A stretch of 64,000 nt of DNA from Hymenobacter sp. YIM 151500-1 (GCF_025979885.1 NZ_CP110139.1:1426001-1490000), one strand, 5' to 3'; shown: positions 40,433 to 49,900, counted from the stretch's first letter. Numbers and translations are program-made. The notes: generated by a model not told the origin, from the letters alone.

Positions 40433-41386
40433 CTAAGCCCCTAAAGTCAAAAACTCCCCGATTTTGCGGGCCAGCACCTGGTTGATACGCTCGTAGCTCT
40501 GGAAGCTCCAGCCGCCGATGTGGGGCGAGAGGATGACGTTGGGGGCGGTGCGCAGGTAGTCGAAGCGGGCTTGCTGCTCGGGGGTCAACGTGGCAAGCCG
40601 CTCGTTTTCGAGCACGTCGAGGGCGGCGCCGCGCAGCTGGCCGGTTTGCAGGCGCTGCACCACGGCGGCATGGTCCAGCACTTCGCCGCGGGCCGTGTTC
40701 AGCAGCCACAGCGGGTTGCGGAAGCCGGCCAGCAGGTCCTCATTTACGAAATGGTGGTTGGCCTCAGAGTAGGGAAAGTGCAGGCTGAGCACCTCGGCGC
40801 GGGCTTGTAGCTCCGGCAGGCTTACCAGCGTGGCATGGTGGTCGGGGATGCAGCGCGCATCATGGTCGTGGGCCAGCACCGTGCAGCCAAAGGCCGACAG
40901 GCGGCGGGCAAACGCCCGGCCCATGTGCCCGTAGCCGAGCAGCCCAATGGTCTTCCCTCCTATTTCCTCGCCCCGGTTGGCCTCGCGCCGCCACTGCCCG
41001 GTGCGCACCTCCTGGTCGGCACGTACGATGTTGCGCAGCAGGGCCAGCAGCAACCCCACAGCGTACTCACCCACAGCGTCCCGGTTGCCTTCAGGGGCGT
41101 TGAGCAGGGTCACGCCGGCCGCAGCCAGGGCCTCTTCATCAATATTGTCTACCCCAGCTCCGGCCCGCGCCACGAAGCGCAGCTGTGGCCCGTGGGCCAG
41201 CAGCTCCCGCGTCACGCGCACTTTAGAGCGCACGATGAGCCCCTCGTACGGGTGCGCCGCCAGGGCCGCCGACACTTCGGCTGCCGTGAGGTCGGGGCGG
41301 TAATGAAGCTGCACGCCGATGTCCTGCATGTAGTCGGGCAGGCTGGGGTGCATGTCGTCGACGACGAGGCAGAGGGTGGGTTTCAA
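40433..41386 (-). CDS. D-2-hydroxyacid dehydrogenase (phosphoglycerate dehydrogenase-like)
   Basis: A 317-residue NAD-dependent dehydrogenase. The Rossmann motif is TIGLLGYGHMGRAFARRL. The catalytic Arg is in LLNTARGEVLDHAAVV, the Glu in DVLENER and the His in ILSPHIGGWSFQSY. This is the D-isomer-specific 2-hydroxyacid dehydrogenase family, and the sequence is nearest in layout to short SerA-like enzymes without the ACT domain. The substrate may be 3-phosphoglycerate or another hydroxy acid. No serine pathway genes are adjacent. Confidence 0.88.
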   Translation of the reverse strand: MKPTLCLVVDDMHPSLPDYMQDIGVQLHYRPDLTAAEVSAALAAHPYEGLIVRSKVRVTRELLAHGPQLRFVARAGAGVDNIDEEALAAAGVTLLNAPEGNRDAVGEYAVGLLLALLRNIVRADQEVRTGQWRREANRGEEIGGKTIGLLGYGHMGRAFARRLSAFGCTVLAHDHDARCIPDHHATLVSLPELQARAEVLSLHFPYSEANHHFVNEDLLAGFRNPLWLLNTARGEVLDHAAVVQRLQTGQLRGAALDVLENERLATLTPEQQARFDYLRTAPNVILSPHIGGWSFQSYERINQVLARKIGEFLTLGA

Positions 41387-41467
41387 TTAAAATTTGAGAA
41401 TTAGAATTGCTTTGTTATCACACTACCAACCTTTGCGCTTTACCTCTGCGAACCTCAGCGAGAAACC

Positions 41468-42256
41468 TCATCCGGCTTTGTGCAGGTCAATGTGCTTGGT
41501 CAGCTCCACAAACTCCGCCACGCCCAACTGCTCCGCCCGCTTGTCAAACACGGCATCCGTGGTAGCCTCGGCCGGCAAGCCAAACGGTTTCAGCGCGTTG
41601 CGCAGCGTCTTGCGGCGGGTCTGGAAGGCCTGCTTCACTACCTGGAAGAACAGCTTTTCGTCGCAGTCCAGCCGCTCGGTGGCGTTGCGGGTGAGGCGTA
41701 TCACGGCCGACTGCACCTTGGGCGGGGGGCTGAACACGTGCGGAGGCACCGTAAACAAGTAGTCGATGTCGTAGAAGGCCTGGAGCAGCACGCTCAGGAT
41801 GCCGTAGGTTTTCGAGCCGGGACCTTCGGCGAGGCGGTCGGCCACTTCCTTCTGAATCATGCCCACGCACTCGCGCACCTGGTGGCGGTGGGCCAGCACC
41901 TGAAAGTAAATCTGGGAGCTGATGTTGTAGGGAAAGTTGCCAATGATGCTCAGGGGCTGCCCGTCGTAGAGCTGGCCCAGGTCCATCTTCAGGAAATCCT
42001 GGGAGAAGATGCGCCCTTGGAGCGCCGGAAAGTGCTGCCCCAGGTAGGCCACCGATTCCCGGTCGATTTCCACCACCGAGGTGCGGTACTCCAGGTGCTG
42101 GAGCAGCGTCTGGGTGAGCACGCCCATGCCGGGCCCGATTTCCAGTACCTCCCGCACCCCGCCCGGCAGGCGCAGGGCCTCCACGATATTGCGGGCAATG
42201 TTGAGGTCGGTGAGAAAGTGCTGCCCGAGGTGCTTTTTGGCTTTAACCGAATCCAA
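41468..42256 (-). CDS. rsmA: 16S rRNA (adenine-1518/1519-N6) dimethyltransferase RsmA/KsgA
   Basis: Start chosen at TTG 42256 (LDSVKAKKHLGQHFLTD); the frame extends upstream into the inverted repeat, where the sequence is repeat-derived. The 262-residue enzyme has the S-adenosylmethionine motif EIGPGMGVLT and the NFPYNIS catalytic site (NLPY/NFPY), plus the C-terminal helical part (RRKTLRNALKP). It methylates two adenosines of 16S rRNA late in ribosome assembly. The start codon is not certain; no ATG fits. Confidence 0.88.
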   Translation of the reverse strand: MDSVKAKKHLGQHFLTDLNIARNIVEALRLPGGVREVLEIGPGMGVLTQTLLQHLEYRTSVVEIDRESVAYLGQHFPALQGRIFSQDFLKMDLGQLYDGQPLSIIGNFPYNISSQIYFQVLAHRHQVRECVGMIQKEVADRLAEGPGSKTYGILSVLLQAFYDIDYLFTVPPHVFSPPPKVQSAVIRLTRNATERLDCDEKLFFQVVKQAFQTRRKTLRNALKPFGLPAEATTDAVFDKRAEQLGVAEFVELTKHIDLHKAG

Positions 42257-42260
42257 GGAT

Positions 42261-42436
42261 GAGGAAGTTAGAAAGTTGGGGAGGTAAAAAGCTAGAAAGT
42301 TGAACGGCTTGGAAGCTGCGAGCGAGAAACGAGGTAGAGATGCGTCGCGGCTTACCAATGAGGCGGCCACCAGCACCGCGCGGCAGTGCAGCACTTTCTA
42401 ACTTCCCAACTTCTAAACTCCTAAACTTTCAAACTC
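42261..42436. repeat. Imperfect inverted repeat between rsmA and pepA
   Basis: AGTTAGAAAGTTGGG-type words (about 42267-42297) face CTTTCTAACTTCCCAAC words (about 42393-42411). Arms are imperfect. They fill the gap between two divergent genes and lie next to the rsmA start. Confidence 0.6.
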
Positions 42437-42510
42437 CCTACCTTCACGGGCCCAAAGATACGCCGGCCGCTCCCGTTTCCTTGCGGCGGCTGGCTTTACC
42501 GAATTGCCTT

Positions 42511-43962
42511 ATGCCCCTGCGTCTTTCTCACGCCCCCACCGCGCCGGCCGCGGCCGATACTGTTTTCATCTTGCCAGCCGGCACCACGGAGCTGCCCGCT
42601 AGCGCCGCCGCCGACCTGCCCGAAGCCGCCCGCCTGTATGTAACCCGCCAGCTGGCCGCTGATCAAAAGCTCATTTCCCTCAACCACTACTCCCACCAGC
42701 ACTATTTTATGGTGGCCGAGGCCAAGAAAACGCCTGAGCTAGCCGCCGAAGCCCTGCGCCGGGCCGGCCACCAGCTGCACGGCCACCTCAAAACCGCCAA
42801 AGTACCGCACCTCTACGTGCACGACCTGACCGGCACCGGCGCCCTGCCCCTGGCCGAGGGCCTGGCCCTCACGGCCTACCAGTTCGAGGGCTACAAAACC
42901 GACGAGAAGTCGCGCCGGCCCGCCGACTTGCAGGAGCTGACCCTGATAGGCGACGCCGTGACGGCCGAGCAGGTGCGGGAGCTGGACGGCGTGCTGCGCG
43001 GGGTATTCCTGGCCCGCGACCTGGTGAACATGCCCTACAGCCACCTCAACGCCACCCAGCTGGCCCAGCAGTTCGGGCAAGCGGGTCAGGAGGTTGGCTT
43101 CCACGTGGAGGTGCTGGATTTGGTGCGCATCGAGGCCCTGCGCATGGGGGGGCTGCTGGCCGTGAACCAGGGTAGCCCCGAGCCGCCCACGTTCACCATC
43201 ATGGAATACAAGCCCGAAGGCGCCACCAATGCCAGGCCCATTGTGCTGGTGGGCAAGGGTGTGGTGTTTGACACGGGCGGCCTCAGCCTCAAGCCCACGC
43301 CGGGCAGCATGGACCTGATGAAGTGCGACATGGCCGGCGCGGCCGTGGTGGTGGGCGTGCTGGCGGCCCTGGCCCGCAACCGGGTGCCCCTGCACGTCAT
43401 TGGGTTGGTGCCAGCCACCGACAACCGCCCCGGCGGCCCCGCCGTGGCCCCCGGCGACGTCATCACCATGTTCAGCGGCCTCACGGTGGAAGTGATGAAC
43501 ACCGACGCCGAAGGCCGCCTCATCCTGGCTGATGCCCTGGCCTTTGCCAAAAAGTACGACCCCGAACTGGTGCTCGACTTTGCCACGCTCACCGGCTCGG
43601 CGGCCCGCGCCATTGGCATCGAAGGCATTGTGTGCATGGGCACGGCCGAGGAGGAAGTACTGACTAAGCTCAAGCAGGCCGGCCACCGCACCCACGAGCG
43701 GCTGGTGGAGTTTCCGCTCTGGGACGAGTACGCCGACCACATCAAGAGCAGCATTGCCGACATCAACAACATCGGCAAGGCCGAAGCCGGCGCCATTTCG
43801 GCCGGTAAGTTCCTGGAGCGTTTCACCGAGGGCTACCCCTGGGTGCACTTCGACATTGCCGGCCCCGCCTTCCTCACCGCCCCCGACTCCTACCGCGGCA
43901 AAGGCGGCACCGGCACCGCCGTACGCCTCACGGTTGAGTTTTTGAAAGGGCGAGCCAAGTAA
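42511..43962 (+). CDS. pepA: Leucyl aminopeptidase, M17 family
   Basis: Start at ATG 42511 (MPLRLSHAPTAPAAADTVFI); the longer frame is palindrome-derived. The 483-residue cytoplasmic enzyme has all M17 hallmarks: VGKGVVFDTGGLSLKP (catalytic Lys and metal site), LMKCDMAGAAVV and NTDAEGRLILADAL. It removes N-terminal residues from peptides, using two metal ions in a hexamer. It is divergent from rsmA. Confidence 0.95.
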   Translation: MPLRLSHAPTAPAAADTVFILPAGTTELPASAAADLPEAARLYVTRQLAADQKLISLNHYSHQHYFMVAEAKKTPELAAEALRRAGHQLHGHLKTAKVPHLYVHDLTGTGALPLAEGLALTAYQFEGYKTDEKSRRPADLQELTLIGDAVTAEQVRELDGVLRGVFLARDLVNMPYSHLNATQLAQQFGQAGQEVGFHVEVLDLVRIEALRMGGLLAVNQGSPEPPTFTIMEYKPEGATNARPIVLVGKGVVFDTGGLSLKPTPGSMDLMKCDMAGAAVVVGVLAALARNRVPLHVIGLVPATDNRPGGPAVAPGDVITMFSGLTVEVMNTDAEGRLILADALAFAKKYDPELVLDFATLTGSAARAIGIEGIVCMGTAEEEVLTKLKQAGHRTHERLVEFPLWDEYADHIKSSIADINNIGKAEAGAISAGKFLERFTEGYPWVHFDIAGPAFLTAPDSYRGKGGTGTAVRLTVEFLKGRAK

Positions 43963-43967
43963 GAACG

Positions 43968-44195
43968 TCATGCAGAGCACAGCGAAGCATCTCGCGTGCT
44001 GATGTTAGAAAGTATTGTCCTGCTCTATCTGGCGTCCGCTTGCCGAAGCATCTCTACCGCGGGTAACTCTCATCATGTGCAGACGAAGCGGAAGAGATGC
44101 TTCGACTGCGGCTGCGCACCCTGGCTTGATGCGCCACATGCTCAGCATGACCGTTTACCTGTCACCTGTTACTTGTCACCTGTCACCACATCACC
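43968..44195. repeat. Dispersed REP-like element, second copy
   Basis: The inner pieces GTCATGC...GAAGCATCTC and AAGAGATGCTTCGACTGC, and CTCAGCATGACCGTTTACCT with CTGTCACCTGTTACTTGTCA, match those at 21230-21380. Here the left outer layer is missing. Lies between pepA and pdxA. Confidence 0.75.
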
Positions 44196-44210
44196 ACATT
44201 ACCCCCACAA

Positions 44211-45263
44211 ATGCTTCCACGCATTGGTATTTCCGTCGGCGACCTGGCCGGCATTGGTCCAGAAATCATCTATAAAACCTTCCAGGACCAGCGCCTGCTG
44301 AAGCTATGTACGCCGGTGGTCTACGGCACGGCCGCCGTGCTGTTCGACGACTTCCCAGCCAGCCCCGACCATGAGCCGCTGACCTTCCGGCAGGTGCGCG
44401 AGGCCGCCGATATTGCCCCCGGCAAGCACAACGCCGTAACCTGCTGGGACGAAGACTTCACGCTCACGCCCGGCCAGCCCAGCCAGGCCAGCGGCACGGC
44501 CGCCCGCCAAAGCCTGCTGGCCGCCGCCCGCGACCTGAAAGCCGGCCTGCTCGATGCCTTGGTCACGGCCCCTATCAGCAAGGAAAATACCCAGGCCGAC
44601 GACTTCCGCTACCCCGGCCACACCGAGTTTCTGACCAGCTTCTTCGGAGCCAAGGAAAGCCTGATGCTGCTCGCGGCCGACGAGTTGCGCGTGGCCACGG
44701 TCACGGGCCACATTGCTTTGAAAGACGTACCCGGCCGCCTCACCCCGGAGCTGCTCACGGCCAAGCTGCGCATCCTGCTGCATTCTTTGAAGCAGGACTT
44801 CGGCATTGATAAGCCCCGCGTGGCGGTGCTGGGCCTGAACCCCCACGCCGGCGAAAACGGCCTGCTCGGCACCGAGGAAGCCGCCGTGGTGACGCCCGTG
44901 CTTCAGCAGTTTCAGCAGGACGGCCACCTCGTCTACGGCCCCATTCCCGCCGATGGCTACTTCGGCACTAGGCAGTTCCGGCAGTTCGACGCTACGCTGT
45001 CTTTGTACCACGACCAGGGCCTGATTCCGTTCAAAACCCTGGCCTTCGAGCGGGGCGTCAACTTCACGGCCGGCCTGCCCGTCATCCGCACCTCTCCCGA
45101 CCACGGCACCGCCTACGGCCTGGCTGGCAAGTACCAAGCCGACGAAACCTCCTTTCGCGAAGCCCTCTACCTGGCTTGCAACCTCGTGCGCCAGCGGCAG
45201 CGCCTGGCCGAAATTAAGCCCCTAGTGCCCGGCCCCGCCCCCCGCGGCGGCCGCCACGAGTAG
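44211..45263 (+). CDS. pdxA: 4-hydroxythreonine-4-phosphate dehydrogenase PdxA
   Basis: A 350-residue enzyme of vitamin B6 synthesis that oxidises 4-phosphohydroxy-L-threonine. The start MLPRIGISVGDLAGIGPEII is the family signature. Metal and substrate residues are visible in TAPISKENTQ, YPGHTEFLTSFF, NPHAGENGLLGTEE, and LYHDQGLIPFKTLAFERGVN, RTSPDHGTAYGLAG. Length is normal. No other pdx gene is adjacent. Confidence 0.95.
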   Translation: MLPRIGISVGDLAGIGPEIIYKTFQDQRLLKLCTPVVYGTAAVLFDDFPASPDHEPLTFRQVREAADIAPGKHNAVTCWDEDFTLTPGQPSQASGTAARQSLLAAARDLKAGLLDALVTAPISKENTQADDFRYPGHTEFLTSFFGAKESLMLLAADELRVATVTGHIALKDVPGRLTPELLTAKLRILLHSLKQDFGIDKPRVAVLGLNPHAGENGLLGTEEAAVVTPVLQQFQQDGHLVYGPIPADGYFGTRQFRQFDATLSLYHDQGLIPFKTLAFERGVNFTAGLPVIRTSPDHGTAYGLAGKYQADETSFREALYLACNLVRQRQRLAEIKPLVPGPAPRGGRHE

Positions 45264-45345
45264 ATTCGGTTGCAACTCATGCGACAAAGCCCGTTGTGGT
45301 GGCTCCAGCCAGTACAGCGGGCTTTGCAGTGATAATAGAGCGAGC

Positions 45346-45465
45346 AGAACGACCAGCCCCAGCGGGGCGACACCACCAAGCGTAGGTGTCGCTCCGCTGG
45401 GGCTTTGTCGTTCTGTTGCTTTCGTGTTTCTACCGACATGCCGCCCCATTGGGACTGGTCGTTCT
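45346..45465. repeat. Three-copy GCCCCAGCGGGGC repeat
   Basis: AACGACCAGCCCCAGCGGGG (45348-45367), its inverse at 45385-45414 (GGTGTCGCTCCGCTGGGGCT), and a third inverted copy at 45425-45465 with CTACCGACATGCCGCCCC. Same family as 14104-14359. It fills much of the 458-bp gap after pdxA; no gene is present. Confidence 0.8.
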
Positions 45466-45642
45466 TTATTACGTCAGGCTCCCCCTCTCCTTTTCGGAGA
45501 GGAGGCTGGGGGTGAGATGCCACGGCTGCAAACGCCAGCACGCCAGATGCTTCGACTGTGCCATTGCATGAAGTCCTACATTTCCCACCTCTGCATCTAT
45601 CTTCTCACTTCTACACATCTTCTTTCCAAAATCGAAATTTTA

Positions 45643-45673
45643 TTTGTCGTTTTAGAATTACGCCGTACTTTTG
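45643..45673 (+). promoter_or_regulatory. Bacteroidota promoter for the Xre-type gene
   Basis: TTTG at 45643-45646, exactly 19 bases, then TACTTTTG at 45666-45673. This is a perfect match to the TTTG-N19-TAnnTTTG pattern of the phylum. The transcript would start about 42 bases before the ATG at 45722. Confidence 0.85.
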
Positions 45674-45721
45674 CGGCCACCTAATTCAACCCCACCGTGG
45701 GTTAACCACTTTCTCCTCCGT

Positions 45722-46090
45722 ATGACGCTTCACACCCCCGCTGACTACCGGACCGCCCTGCGCCGCCTGGATGCGTTGGTAGCTGCCGGTGTGGAAGGCA
45801 ACGCCGCTCTGGAAGCTGAGCTACGGGAGCTGATTGCGGCCCTGGATACGTACGAAGGCAAGCTCGGCCTGCTACCCATTCCCAATTTGCCGACCTCCCT
45901 GGCCGAAATGATTGAGCTGAAGCGCCAGCAAATGCGGCTCAAGCAAAAGGAGCTGGCTCAGCTGCTGGAAGTGCCCGCCGGGCGCCTCTCGCAGATATTG
46001 AGCGGCAAGCGCCGGGTGACGCTCGACCTGGCCAAGCGCCTGTACGAGCGGCTCGGCATTCCGCCCGAGTTTATTCTCAAAAACGCCTAG
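45722..46090 (+). CDS. Xre-family helix-turn-helix protein, HigA-like
   Basis: Start at ATG 45722 (MTLHTPADYRTALRRLD), 122 residues. The C-terminal half is a helix-turn-helix: LAEMIELKRQQMRLKQKELA, then QLLEVPAGRLSQILSGKRRV. The N-terminal helices resemble the HigA antitoxin group. No toxin gene lies next to it; a HigB-like gene would be expected just upstream. So it is either a lone antitoxin-like regulator or a transcriptional repressor. It probably binds near its own promoter (inference). Confidence 0.75.
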   Translation: MTLHTPADYRTALRRLDALVAAGVEGNAALEAELRELIAALDTYEGKLGLLPIPNLPTSLAEMIELKRQQMRLKQKELAQLLEVPAGRLSQILSGKRRVTLDLAKRLYERLGIPPEFILKNA

Positions 46091-46139
46091 CCTGCTCCTG
46101 CTGCCCGTTCGTTGGTATTCGATACCAGGGAAATCTTTC

Positions 46140-46147
46140 TACTTTTG
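46140..46147 (+). promoter_or_regulatory. -7 box upstream of the lipid/translation operon
   Basis: TACTTTTG fits TAnnTTTG. The -33 position is poor (no TTTG). The leader to the GTG at 46168 would be about 15 bases. Confidence 0.5.
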
Positions 46148-46167
46148 CCCCCTGCTACAAGCGCCCC

Positions 46168-46701
46168 GTGAAGAAGGACTCGCAATACGACATCAACATT
46201 GCCAAGCTGGCCGATAAAACGCACCACTTTGCGTTTGAGCTGGACCGCGCCTTTTTTGAGCAGTTTGAGCAGCAGCTCATCCCCGACGGCCGTGTGCACG
46301 CCGATGTCACGCTCACCAAAACCGACCGGCTCATCACCGTCGATTTTGACCTGCAAGGCACCGTGCGCCAGGTGTGCGACCGAAGCCTGGACGAGTACGA
46401 CCAGGAGGTAGAAGCCCACGAGCAGCTGCTGGTGCGCTTCGGCGACCAGAACCTGGAGCTGGACGACAACGTGCTGCAAATTACGCCCGACACCCAGGCC
46501 CTGCCCCTGGCCCAGCACCTGTTCGACTACATCGGGCTGGCCCTGCCCATGAAGAAGCTGCACCCGCGCTTCCAAAACGAGCCCGACGACAACCCCGACG
46601 CCGATGCCAAGCTCATCTTCAGCACTCGCCCCGAAGGCGGCGAGGATGACGACAACGACGACATCGACCCGCGCTGGAACGCGCTGAAAAACCTGAATTA
46701 G
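46168..46701 (+). CDS. YceD/DUF177 domain protein
   Basis: GTG start at 46168 (MKKDSQYDINIAKLADKTHH). A 177-residue cytoplasmic acidic protein of the DUF177/YceD family, which in many bacteria sits upstream of rpmF and fatty-acid genes and is linked to 23S rRNA maturation. It has the segment VTLTKTDRLITVDFDLQGTV, QVCDRSLDEY and an acidic tail. The order here (yceD, rpmF, plsX, fabH) is the standard one. Confidence 0.85.
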   Translation: MKKDSQYDINIAKLADKTHHFAFELDRAFFEQFEQQLIPDGRVHADVTLTKTDRLITVDFDLQGTVRQVCDRSLDEYDQEVEAHEQLLVRFGDQNLELDDNVLQITPDTQALPLAQHLFDYIGLALPMKKLHPRFQNEPDDNPDADAKLIFSTRPEGGEDDDNDDIDPRWNALKNLN

Positions 46702-46757
46702 CTGCCGCTGCGCCTAATTCCTACTTTTTAATTCCTAATTCTTAATTCCCTTCAAAA

Positions 46758-46982
46758 ATGGCCCATCCTAAGCGCCGGACCTCCTCCGCTACCCGTGACA
46801 AGCGTCGTAGCCACTACAAGCTGACTCCCAAGCCTGTTACAACCTGCCCCACCACCGGCGAAACCCACCTGCGCCACAAGGCCTACGTCGTGGACGGTGA
46901 CCTGTACCTGAACGGCAAAGTGGCCATCAAGAACTATGCCCCCGTGGCGAGTGCCGCTGCTACCGACACCGACGAAGAATAG
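46758..46982 (+). CDS. rpmF: 50S ribosomal protein L32
   Basis: A 74-residue basic protein starting MAHPKRRTSSATRDKRRSHY, the L32 signature. It has one Cys (TCPTTGE) where zinc-binding L32 proteins have two pairs, so this is the zinc-free form. The tail is acidic. It is in the operon with yceD. Confidence 0.93.
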   Translation: MAHPKRRTSSATRDKRRSHYKLTPKPVTTCPTTGETHLRHKAYVVDGDLYLNGKVAIKNYAPVASAAATDTDEE

Positions 46983-47122
46983 CGTCGCGCCAGCCGCTCA
47001 CTGCTTTCTTGCTGCCTGGCCCGCCCTAGCACCTGGCTCCCGTTGGCTTCTGCTGCCCAACGCGGAGCCGGGGGGCGCCGGCAGCCGCAGGTTTCTCTCC
47101 CGGACCCTTTGATACCTCGTTC

Positions 47123-48064
47123 ATGAAGATAGCCCTGGACGCTATGGGGGGCGACTTTGCCCCGCAGGCTGCCGTCGATGGGGCAGTGCTGGCCGCTGCG
47201 AAGCTGGCCGGCAAAGCCCAGATAGTGTTGATTGGCCAGGAAGACGCCGTGCGTCCGCTGCTGGCCCAGCACGGCGACGCGGCCGCCACCCTTGTGCTGC
47301 AACCCGCCTCCCAGATCATCGACATGGGAGAGCACCCTGCCAAAGCTTACCAGCAAAAGCAGGATTCCAGCATTGCCGTGGGCTACCGCATGCTGCACGC
47401 CGGCGAAGTAGAGGCCTTCTGCTCGGCCGGTAACACCGGCGCCATGCTCGTGGGGGCCATGTTCAGCGTCAAGCCCGTGCCCGGCGTCATGCGCCCGGCC
47501 ATTGCCAACTTCGTTCCGAAGCTGAGCGGCGGCCTGGGCATCATGCTCGACGTGGGGGCCAACGCCGAGTGCAAGCCCGAAATGCTGGAGCAGTTCGGCG
47601 AGCTGGGCTCCCTCTACGCCCAGTACGTGCTGGGCATCGAGCGGCCCAACGTGGGGCTGATGAACCTGGGCGAGGAAGAGGGCAAGGGCACGGCCATCAC
47701 CCAGGCTGCGCACCAGCTACTCAAGGTGAACCCCCACGTGCACTTTATCGGCAACATCGAAGGGCGCGACCTGTTCAATGGCAAAGCCGACGTGATTGTG
47801 TGCGACGGCTACACCGGCAATGTGCTGCTGAAGATGGCCGAGTCCATCTACGACATCATGGCCGAACGCAACCTGCACGACCCGTTCTTCGACAAATTTA
47901 ACTACGAAGCCGTGGGCGGGTCGCCCATCCTGGGCATCAACGACAACGCCATTATCGGGCACGGCGTGAGCACCCCGCTGGCCATCAGCAACATGCTGCT
48001 GCAAGGCTACCAAATGGCCAGCTCCGGCATCGCCGACCAGATAAAAAATACCTTCAAGTCCTAG
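47123..48064 (+). CDS. plsX: Phosphate acyltransferase PlsX
   Basis: A 313-residue cytoplasmic/membrane-associated enzyme that makes acyl-phosphate from acyl-ACP in phospholipid synthesis. The start MKIALDAMGGDFAPQAAVDG is the signature. Also seen are CSAGNTGAMLVGAMF, LGIMLDVGANAEC and NVLLKMAESIYDIM. It is followed by a terminator but fabH begins soon after. Confidence 0.95.
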   Translation: MKIALDAMGGDFAPQAAVDGAVLAAAKLAGKAQIVLIGQEDAVRPLLAQHGDAAATLVLQPASQIIDMGEHPAKAYQQKQDSSIAVGYRMLHAGEVEAFCSAGNTGAMLVGAMFSVKPVPGVMRPAIANFVPKLSGGLGIMLDVGANAECKPEMLEQFGELGSLYAQYVLGIERPNVGLMNLGEEEGKGTAITQAAHQLLKVNPHVHFIGNIEGRDLFNGKADVIVCDGYTGNVLLKMAESIYDIMAERNLHDPFFDKFNYEAVGGSPILGINDNAIIGHGVSTPLAISNMLLQGYQMASSGIADQIKNTFKS

Positions 48065-48074
48065 TCTCAGCGAC

Positions 48075-48101
48075 AAAGTCCGGCCGCGAGCCGGACTTTT
48101 C
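48075..48101 (+). terminator. Terminator after plsX
   Basis: AAAGTCCGG pairs with CCGGACTTT around CCGCGAG and ends in TTTT. It lies only 11 bases after the stop, so some read-through would be needed for fabH to share the transcript. Confidence 0.75.
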
Positions 48102-48127
48102 ATTGCCGCGTTTTCCGCCTTCTTGTA

Positions 48128-49141
48128 ATGAAGATTACCGCTGCCATCACCGGAGTGGGCGCCTACGTGCCCGATTACGTGCTTACCAACCAGGAGCTTG
48201 AAACTATGGTTGAGACGACGGATGAGTGGATTATGAGCCGAACCGGGATTCAGGAGCGGCACATTCTAAAAGGCGAAGACCAGGGCACGTCGGTGATGGG
48301 CATCAAGGCCGTGGAGCAGCTGCTGGCCAAAACCGGCACGGCGGCCGAAGACATCGACCTCGTCATCTGCGCCACCACTACCCCTGACCTGGTGTTTCCG
48401 GCCACGGCCAACATCATTTCGGCGGCTGTGGGTGCCACCAAGGCGTTCAGCTTCGATATGCAGGCGGCCTGCTCGGGCTTTATGTACGCCCTGGCCACCG
48501 GCGCCCAGTTTATTGCCACCGGCACCTACAAAAAAGTGGTAGTAGTGGGCGCCGACAAGATGTCGAGCATCATCGACTACACCGACCGCGCCACCTGCAT
48601 CATCTTCGGCGACGGGGCCGGGGCCGTGCTGCTGGAACCCAACACCGAAGGCCTGGGCCTGCTCGACCAGGAGCTCCACTCCGACGGCACCGGTGAACAG
48701 TACCTGCACCAGAAAGCCGGTGGCTCGCGCCGCCCGCCCTCGGCCGAAACCGTAGCGAACCGGGAGCATTTCGTGTACCAGGAAGGCGCCGCCGTGTTCA
48801 AATTTGCGGTGAAAAACATGGCCGACGTAGCCGCGCAGGTGGCTGAGCGCAACGGCCTTTCGGCTGATACCATTAATTGGCTAGTGCCCCACCAGGCCAA
48901 CAAGCGCATCATCGACGCCACGGCCCAGCGCGTGGGCATCGGGCCGGAAAAGGTGATGCTTAACATTCACCGCTACGGCAACACCACCAACGGCACCATC
49001 CCGCTGTGCCTGGCCGACTACGAGCAGCAGCTGCGCAAGGGCGACAACCTGATTGTGGCGGCCTTTGGTGGCGGCTTCACCTGGGGCTCATTGTACCTGA
49101 AATGGGCTTACGACCCCAAACCCGACCCTGCGGTGGCCTAA
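48128..49141 (+). CDS. fabH: 3-oxoacyl-ACP synthase III FabH
   Basis: A 337-residue condensing enzyme that starts fatty acid synthesis from acetyl- or branched-chain acyl-CoA. The catalytic Cys is in [14 protein letters not shown], the His in [11 protein letters not shown], and the Asn in [13 protein letters not shown]. Ends [14 protein letters not shown], as in the family. It follows plsX with a terminator between. Confidence 0.95.
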   Translation: MKITAAITGVGAYVPDYVLTNQELETMVETTDEWIMSRTGIQERHILKGEDQGTSVMGIKAVEQLLAKTGTAAEDIDLVICATTTPDLVFPATANIISAAVGATKAFSFDMQAACSGFMYALATGAQFIATGTYKKVVVVGADKMSSIIDYTDRATCIIFGDGAGAVLLEPNTEGLGLLDQELHSDGTGEQYLHQKAGGSRRPPSAETVANREHFVYQEGAAVFKFAVKNMADVAAQVAERNGLSADTINWLVPHQANKRIIDATAQRVGIGPEKVMLNIHRYGNTTNGTIPLCLADYEQQLRKGDNLIVAAFGGGFTWGSLYLKWAYDPKPDPAVA

Positions 49142-49188
49142 CTTCAGGCGGCGCGCAACCGGAAAACCTCTATACTTGCACTCCCGAC

Positions 49189-49226
49189 GTGCCGCCCCGC
49201 CACTCACCGGGACGGCACTTCTTTTT
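49189..49226 (+). terminator. Hairpin terminator after fabH
   Basis: GTGCCG at 49189 pairs with CGGCAC ending at 49218, with an inner CCCG/CGGG pair, and TTCTTTTT follows. A TATACTTG just upstream (49171-49178) could be a weak -7 box for efp. Confidence 0.6.
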
Positions 49227-49230
49227 GAAT

Positions 49231-49333
49231 TAGGAATTAATAACTAGGAATGAAGAATTGCCGCTAGCCGGCCGCCGTTTCTGGCTTCTTCATTCTCCAT
49301 TACTAATTCCTACTTCCTAATTCTTAATTCCTC
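49231..49333. repeat. Imperfect inverted repeat before efp
   Basis: GGAATTAATAACTAGGAATG faces CATTCTCCATTACTAATTCC and further AATTCTTAATTCC words. The words recur at 46720-46750. Arms are imperfect but long. Confidence 0.65.
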
Positions 49334-49336
49334 TTC

Positions 49337-49900
49337 ATGGCAACCACTGCAGATTTTCGCAACGGCCTGGTGCTGAACTACAACGGCGAATTGCACGTCA
49401 TCACCGAGTTTCAGCACGTGAAGCCCGGCAAAGGCCCGGCCTTCGTGCGCACCAAGCTCCGCAACATCAAAACCGGCCGCGTTATCGACAATACCTTCAA
49501 CGCCGGCGTGAAGGTGGAAACGGCCCGCGTCGAGCAGCGCCCGCACCAGTACCTGTTCAAGGACGATTACGGCTTCACGTTCATGGACAATGCTACCTTT
49601 GAGCAAGTGGTGCTGCCCGAAGCCATGGTGCCCTTCGCCGACTTGATGAAGGAAGGCCAGGAAGTCAGCATCCTCTTCCACGCCGAAAGCGAGCAGCCGC
49701 TCACCGCCGAACTGCCCACCACCGTAGAGCTACTGGTAACCTACACCGAGCCCGGCCTGCGCGGCGACACGGCCACCAACACCCTGAAGCCGGCCATTGT
49801 AGAAACCGGCGCCCGGATTCAGGTGCCGCTGTTCATCGACCAAGACACGAAAATCCGCGTGGACACCCGCGACTACTCCTATGTCGAAAGAGTCAAATAA
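49337..49900 (+). CDS. efp: Elongation factor P
   Basis: A 187-residue EF-P with its three domains. The start [20 protein letters not shown] and the conserved [20 protein letters not shown] are visible; the Lys of that loop is the usual place for modification. EF-P relieves ribosome stalling at polyproline. The last codons overlap the start of the next gene by 20 bases. Confidence 0.95.
   Translation: MATTADFRNGLVLNYNGELHVITEFQHVKPGKGPAFVRTKLRNIKTGRVIDNTFNAGVKVETARVEQRPHQYLFKDDYGFTFMDNATFEQVVLPEAMVPFADLMKEGQEVSILFHAESEQPLTAELPTTVELLVTYTEPGLRGDTATNTLKPAIVETGARIQVPLFIDQDTKIRVDTRDYSYVERVK

Noticed and set aside
42340..42510. Earlier start for pepA
   Set aside because: The added 57 residues are encoded by the inverted repeat and match no M17 N-terminus.
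42739..43980. A 413-codon frame opposite pepA
   Set aside because: Shadow of the well-supported aminopeptidase; His/Gly-rich composition is typical of reverse frames.
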